A DNA stretch of 7,543 nt, from assembly GCA_039924425.1 (NCBI GenBank), contig JBDTAX010000179.1, positions 1 to 7,543 on the forward strand, in the 5' to 3' direction. The notes beneath the pieces are model-generated. The model saw only the letters and a program-made list of their open reading frames with translations, was not told the origin of the DNA and ran no database searches. This DNA comes from GCA-003244245 sp039924425 (GTDB taxonomy: Bacteria; Actinomycetota; Actinomycetes; Mycobacteriales; Pseudonocardiaceae). Numbering within the stretch: the stretch's first letter is position 1; the number at the start of each line of letters is the position of its first letter. Below are positions 4,169 through 7,543 of the stretch, piece by piece. The position numbers were made by a program, and so were the translations under genes.

Positions 4169-6979
4169 TCAGCCGGTATTGCGCATTCCGGCGGCGATCC
4201 CGTTGACGGTCCGCAGCAGGGCACGGCGCAGATCCGGGTCGGGCTCCGCCACCTCGCGACTGCGGGCCAGCAGTGCGACCTGGAGGTGGTGCAGTGGCCC
4301 CAGGTAGGAGTCCCGCACCTGCAGGGTGTGGCGCAGCAGGTGGTGCCGAGCCAGCAGAGTCGAGCCGCCGGTCAGTCGCAGCACCTCACGCTTGGTCAGG
4401 TCATACTCGGCGACGATGGGGTCGAACAGCGGTTGCAGACGGGGCTCGACGAGGACCGAGACGTAGGACTCCGCGATCTTCAGGTCGGTCTTGGCCAGCG
4501 TCATCTCGACGTTGTCGAGCAGGTTGGTAAAAAACGCCCAGTCCTGCATCTCCTCGAGCACCGGTCCGAGCCCGGCCTCCCGGGCGGCCCGCAGGCCGCT
4601 GCCGAGGCCGTACCAGCCGGGCACGACCATCCGGGTCTGGGTCCAGCCGAACACCCACGGGATCGCCCGCAGTCCGTCCAGCGTGGTCGTCCCGCTACCT
4701 GGTCGCCGTGCCGGTCGGGACCCGACATTGAGCCAGCCCAGCTCATCGACCGGGGTGGCGGCGGAGAAGAACTCGCTGAGCCCGGGAAGGCTGACGAAGT
4801 CGCGATAGGCCGCGTGGGCGGCCCCGCTCACCACGTCCATCGTCTCGTCCCACTGGGCCAGCACCTCCGACGACACCCGCGAGGTCTGGTGCAGCAGCGT
4901 GCTCTCCAGCACCGCGGCCAGGAGGATCTCCAGGTGGTCGTGGGCCAGCGCGCTCAGCGAGTATCTGTCGGAGATGACCTCGCCCTGCTCGGTCACCTTC
5001 AGCGTCGCGTCGACCGCGCCGTACGGCGCGGCGGCCACCGCCTCCCCCGCCGGGCCGCCACCCCGACCGACCGACCCACCTCGGCCGTGGAACAGGCGCA
5101 ACCGGACCCGGTGCGCGGCGGCGGTGTCGCGCAGCTGGCGCTGCGCCCGTTGAATCTCCCAGTGCGAGGTGGTGATCCCGGCGTCCTTGTTGGAGTCGGA
5201 GTACCCGAGCATCACCTCCTGCAGATCCCCCCGGGCTCGGACCAACCGCCGGTAGCCGGGATCGGCCAGCATCCCATCGAGCAGCTCCCCGGCGCGGCGC
5301 AGCTCGGTGGCCGTCTCAAACAGCGGCACAAGATCCACCGTGCACGTGCACCCGTCGGCCGCCGAGCCTCCCGGCGGTGGCATGACGACCAGACCGGCTT
5401 CCCGGGCCAGCACCGCGGCGGCCAGCACGTCATCCACGCCTTTCGACATCGAGACGATGTACGTGCGGGCCGCTGGTTCACCGAAGGTCCGCTGAGCGGA
5501 GCGGATCGCGTCGAAGACAGCGAGCACGTCCGCCGCCGCCGCTGGCAGCTGCGCTGACCGGGCGGTCAGCGGCCGCCGGCTGGCCAGTTCCTGGGACAAC
5601 AGCGCCGTCCGCTCCCCACGATCGAGCTCGGCGTAGGGCACCGCGAGCTCACCGAGCGGGTCGTACAGGGCCGCGAGAGCGGCGTGCAGCGCCTCGGCGT
5701 GCTCACGCACGTCCAGCGCCGCGAGGTGTAGTCCCAGTGCTCGGGCACTGCGCAGCGTCCTGGCCAGGGTGCCCTCGGCGATGCGTTCGCCGAGATGCCC
5801 GCGCAGCGAGGCGTCCATCAGCTCCAGATCGGCGACGTAGGACTGGGCCCCCAAATAGTCCCGTCCCACCTGGTGGGCGGCGCCGTCGCGAATCCGCCGC
5901 CTGGTTCGGGTCAGGCGGGCGTGGATGTAGGAACACTTCAGCCGGTAGGGCTCATCGACGTTGAGCCGGATGTAGCGGTCATAGACTTCGGGCAGCAGGC
6001 GCCGGTCATGGGCGAGGCTGCGCCGCAGTCCCTCGGAAACGCCGACCACCCGGGTGGACACGCTGAGCTCCTGGATGAGCTGCTCGATCAGCGCCAGCTG
6101 GATGGTCAGCGCCCGGTTCGCGTAGAGCGCCAGGACGTCGAGGGTGACCTGCGGTGAGACGTTGGGGTTGCCGTCGCGGTCTCCTCCGACCCAGCAGCCG
6201 AGCACCACCGGGCGGGACTGTGGCGGCAGCGCGAACCCGGCGCGGGCCAGCTCGTCCTCGAAGTCCTCCACCAGATCGGGTACCGCGTGGGTACCGAGCC
6301 GCTCGAGGTAGTAGGCGACCGCGCGGGCCTCGTCGAGCACCGTCGGCTTGCCGGGCCGGATCTCGTCTGTCTGCCAGAGCAGATCGACCAGCCGCCCGAG
6401 CCGCCGTCGCGACTGTTCCTCGGGCAGATTCTGGTCCAGGACGTCGGCCACCCGGCGCAGGATGCCCTGCACCGACGTGCGGGACGCCTCGGTCGGGTGC
6501 GCGGTGAACACCGGCCGCAGCTCCATCCGCGCCAACACCGCCTCCACCTCGGCCCGGTCGACGTCCCGGGCCAGCCGGTCCACCACCGCGCGCAGCGGTC
6601 CGACCCGCCCGCCGAGCTGGGCACGCTGCTCGCGCGAGCGGTGCAGCTGCTCGGCCACGTTGGCGAGCTGAAAGTACGCCGAGAACCCCCGAGCGAGCTG
6701 GGCAGCCGTGCCGACATCCAGCGTGGACAGCAACAACCTGATCTCCGCACTGCCCTCCAGCAGCGCCACCCGGGCCAGCCTTCGCACCTCGTCCACCAGC
6801 TTGAGCAGTTCTTCGCCGCTGTGGCGGACCAGGGTCTCGCCGAGCAGCGTCGACAGCAGGCGGATGTCGGCTCGCAGTGCGTGGTGTTGCGACTCCGAAA
6901 CGACACCGGCGTGGGTGGCCACCGAGTCCAGGCGTTTGCCACGCTCGGCACTCGCGTCGTGTCGGGTTGAGGACGTCAT
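4169..6979 (-). CDS. ppc: Phosphoenolpyruvate carboxylase
   Basis: This 936-residue enzyme carboxylates phosphoenolpyruvate with bicarbonate to oxaloacetate plus phosphate, refilling the citric acid cycle in the cytoplasm. All hallmark motifs are present in order: VFTAHPTEASRTS with the catalytic His at about 161; LGCWVGGDRDGNPNV; the MLGYSDSNKDAG lysine at about 598; FHGRGGSVGRGGGP with arginines at about 633 and 639; then GSRPARR, WVFGWTQTR, and the invariant C-terminal RNTG. Length is slightly above the 883 residues of E. coli, mostly from the N-terminus, as usual in actinobacteria. ATG 6979 is chosen because GAGGGAGA lies six to seven bases upstream. The frame stays open to a TTG at 7027 and has an ATG at 7003, but neither has a ribosome binding site. 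It stands alone; no hairpin terminator is evident after the stop. Confidence 0.97.
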   Translation of the reverse strand: MTSSTRHDASAERGKRLDSVATHAGVVSESQHHALRADIRLLSTLLGETLVRHSGEELLKLVDEVRRLARVALLEGSAEIRLLLSTLDVGTAAQLARGFSAYFQLANVAEQLHRSREQRAQLGGRVGPLRAVVDRLARDVDRAEVEAVLARMELRPVFTAHPTEASRTSVQGILRRVADVLDQNLPEEQSRRRLGRLVDLLWQTDEIRPGKPTVLDEARAVAYYLERLGTHAVPDLVEDFEDELARAGFALPPQSRPVVLGCWVGGDRDGNPNVSPQVTLDVLALYANRALTIQLALIEQLIQELSVSTRVVGVSEGLRRSLAHDRRLLPEVYDRYIRLNVDEPYRLKCSYIHARLTRTRRRIRDGAAHQVGRDYLGAQSYVADLELMDASLRGHLGERIAEGTLARTLRSARALGLHLAALDVREHAEALHAALAALYDPLGELAVPYAELDRGERTALLSQELASRRPLTARSAQLPAAAADVLAVFDAIRSAQRTFGEPAARTYIVSMSKGVDDVLAAAVLAREAGLVVMPPPGGSAADGCTCTVDLVPLFETATELRRAGELLDGMLADPGYRRLVRARGDLQEVMLGYSDSNKDAGITTSHWEIQRAQRQLRDTAAAHRVRLRLFHGRGGSVGRGGGPAGEAVAAAPYGAVDATLKVTEQGEVISDRYSLSALAHDHLEILLAAVLESTLLHQTSRVSSEVLAQWDETMDVVSGAAHAAYRDFVSLPGLSEFFSAATPVDELGWLNVGSRPARRPGSGTTTLDGLRAIPWVFGWTQTRMVVPGWYGLGSGLRAAREAGLGPVLEEMQDWAFFTNLLDNVEMTLAKTDLKIAESYVSVLVEPRLQPLFDPIVAEYDLTKREVLRLTGGSTLLARHHLLRHTLQVRDSYLGPLHHLQVALLARSREVAEPDPDLRRALLRTVNGIAAGMRNTG

Positions 6980-7202
6980 CGGCTCTCCCTCATCCAACGC
7001 CATCGAGCACGAGCACAGACCGGTCAAGCCAGTCCCCGTCGTCGATCGTCACACGCGCGGCCGACAACCCCCAACGCCGCGCCACAAGCTTTTCCCACTG
7101 TTAACAGCTTTCAGCTAACTCCCAGCTAGGAGTGCGCAACGTGGTCGCTGGATCGGGCGTCTACCTGGCATAACTTGTTCACCGATCGAGGAGGGTTGCT
7201 TC
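6980..7202. other. Divergent intergenic region between ppc and the small secreted protein gene
   Basis: These 223 bases hold the promoters of both flanking genes. The middle part (about 7086-7132) is clearly richer in A and T than its surroundings. It contains the perfect palindrome CTGTTAACAG (7098-7107), three CAGCT words at 7105, 7112 and 7123, and the near-palindrome CTCCCAGCTAGGAG (7119-7132, one mismatched pair). I could not place a convincing -35/-10 pair for either direction. CATAACTT near 7169 is a possible -10 for the rightward gene. No ORF here looks real. Confidence 0.5.
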
Positions 7203-7487
7203 ATGGCACCAACGATCATCAGGCATGGCGCGGCGATGGTGCTGGCCGCTGGAGCTCTGGCGGCTGGCGCCGGCACCGCGTCAGCGGCCCCGCTGACCGC
7301 GGCCCCGCTGACCGCGGCCCCGCAGATCGCCACAGGTCACCACGCCGCGTTCCACCGGGATTTCTGCGACGACTTCCACCACCGGGGAGACGGGCGCTGC
7401 CGGGGTGACCGGTGGACGTGGGATCGGGCCCATCGCTGCTGGCATCACGACCGCTGGGACGGTCGCCGCTGGAACCGCCGGGGCTAG
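7203..7487 (+). CDS. Small secreted His/Arg/Trp-rich protein, function unknown
   Basis: The 94-residue protein starts with a Sec-type signal peptide: a short basic N-region (Arg7, His8), a hydrophobic core AAMVLAAGALAAGAG, and Ala-Ser-Ala ending at residue 28, predicting a mature protein of 66 residues. The mature part opens with two copies of APLTA, followed by a charged domain. This domain has eight His, five Trp, about a dozen Arg, eight Asp and three Cys (55, 66, 79), with WxWDRAHRCWHHDRWDGRRW near the C-terminus. An odd cysteine number means at least one free thiol, a metal site or an intermolecular bond. AGGAGG lies eight bases before ATG 7203. I do not recognise a family; actinobacteria encode many small exported proteins of this make-up. 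Metal binding is suggested by composition but not shown. It stands alone, divergent from ppc, and ends at a strong hairpin. Confidence 0.8.
   Translation: MAPTIIRHGAAMVLAAGALAAGAGTASAAPLTAAPLTAAPQIATGHHAAFHRDFCDDFHHRGDGRCRGDRWTWDRAHRCWHHDRWDGRRWNRRG
7284..7323 (+). repeat. 15-bp in-frame tandem repeat just after the signal peptide
   Basis: GCGGCCCCGCTGACC occurs exactly twice (7284-7298, 7299-7313), followed by ten bases of a third copy before divergence. Each unit encodes five residues (AAPLT). An exact nucleotide repeat implies a recent slippage duplication, placed at the linker following the predicted cleavage site where length change is tolerated. Confidence 0.85.
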
Positions 7488-7496
7488 TCAGCCGGT

Positions 7497-7532
7497 CGCG
7501 CCGCCTACTGTTTGGGGATAGTAGGCGGCGCG
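7497..7532 (+). terminator. Hairpin terminator after the small secreted protein gene
   Basis: CGCGCCGCCTACT (7497-7509) pairs perfectly with 7520-7532 around a ten-base loop, starting nine bases after the stop codon. There is no T-run after the stem. The symmetry would let it also serve a gene arriving from beyond the right edge on the minus strand. The right arm also belongs to a second palindrome, GGCGGCGCGCCGCC, that could compete with the main fold. Confidence 0.7.
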
Positions 7533-7543
7533 CCGCCGCGGCG

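Noticed and set aside
3673..4206. Plus-strand frame of 177 codons overlapping yggT
   Set aside because: It is a different frame from the yggT gene with no ribosome binding site; the YggT frame has signature, membrane segments and GAGGAG.
4286..5557. Long plus-strand open frame of 423 codons inside ppc
   Set aside because: It is antisense to a gene with every catalytic motif of PEP carboxylase; its translation is low-complexity and typical of a high-GC shadow frame.
6980..7027. Longer PEP carboxylase start at TTG 7027 or ATG 7003
   Set aside because: No ribosome binding site before either, whereas ATG 6979 has GAGGGAGA at correct spacing and gives a normal family N-terminus.

Overview
The window is high-GC DNA with GTG as well as ATG starts, GGAGG-type ribosome binding sites, and protein families and wording (YggT, YceI, an actinobacterial-style PEP carboxylase) that point to a filamentous or soil-type actinobacterium. 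Genus cannot be fixed from the sequence alone; this placement is inference. No rRNA, tRNA, CRISPR array, transposase or phage gene is visible.

Layout. (1) 1-1649, minus strand: a two-gene, translationally coupled unit, a 118-residue unrecognised protein followed after one base by the N-terminal 430 residues of a NirB/NasB-type FAD/NAD(P)H oxidoreductase that runs off the left edge. (2) 1716-2692, minus: an intact YceI-family protein, a long perfect hairpin, then a pirin gene broken by an internal deletion that removed its metal site. (3) 2693-2790: a compact divergent promoter region with two related palindromes 31 bp apart, serving yceI leftward and a MarR regulator rightward. (4) 2791-3333, plus: the MarR regulator, whose 3' end meets a truncated GNAT acetyltransferase remnant on the opposite strand. 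(5) 3719-3994, plus: an intact YggT-family membrane protein. (6) 4047-4151, minus: a short remnant of a zinc/quinone oxidoreductase (MDR family). (7) 4169-6979, minus: complete phosphoenolpyruvate carboxylase with all catalytic motifs. (8) 7203-7487, plus: a small secreted His/Arg/Trp-rich protein with a tandem repeat just after its signal peptide, followed by a strong hairpin terminator.

How they work together. The clearest functional module is MarR-yceI-(former) pirin: a local repressor probably controls itself and the divergent yceI transcript through paired operators. The left edge is probably nitrite/nitrate assimilation, and ppc is a stand-alone anaplerotic gene. Between 1.7 and 4.2 kb three different gene families survive only as fragments on the minus strand, interleaved with intact genes, so this stretch looks like an eroding part of the chromosome rather than a newly acquired island. 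I did not find a convincing new multi-gene system. The best leads are the phased operator pair, the small secreted protein, and the unnamed partner of the NirB-like enzyme.
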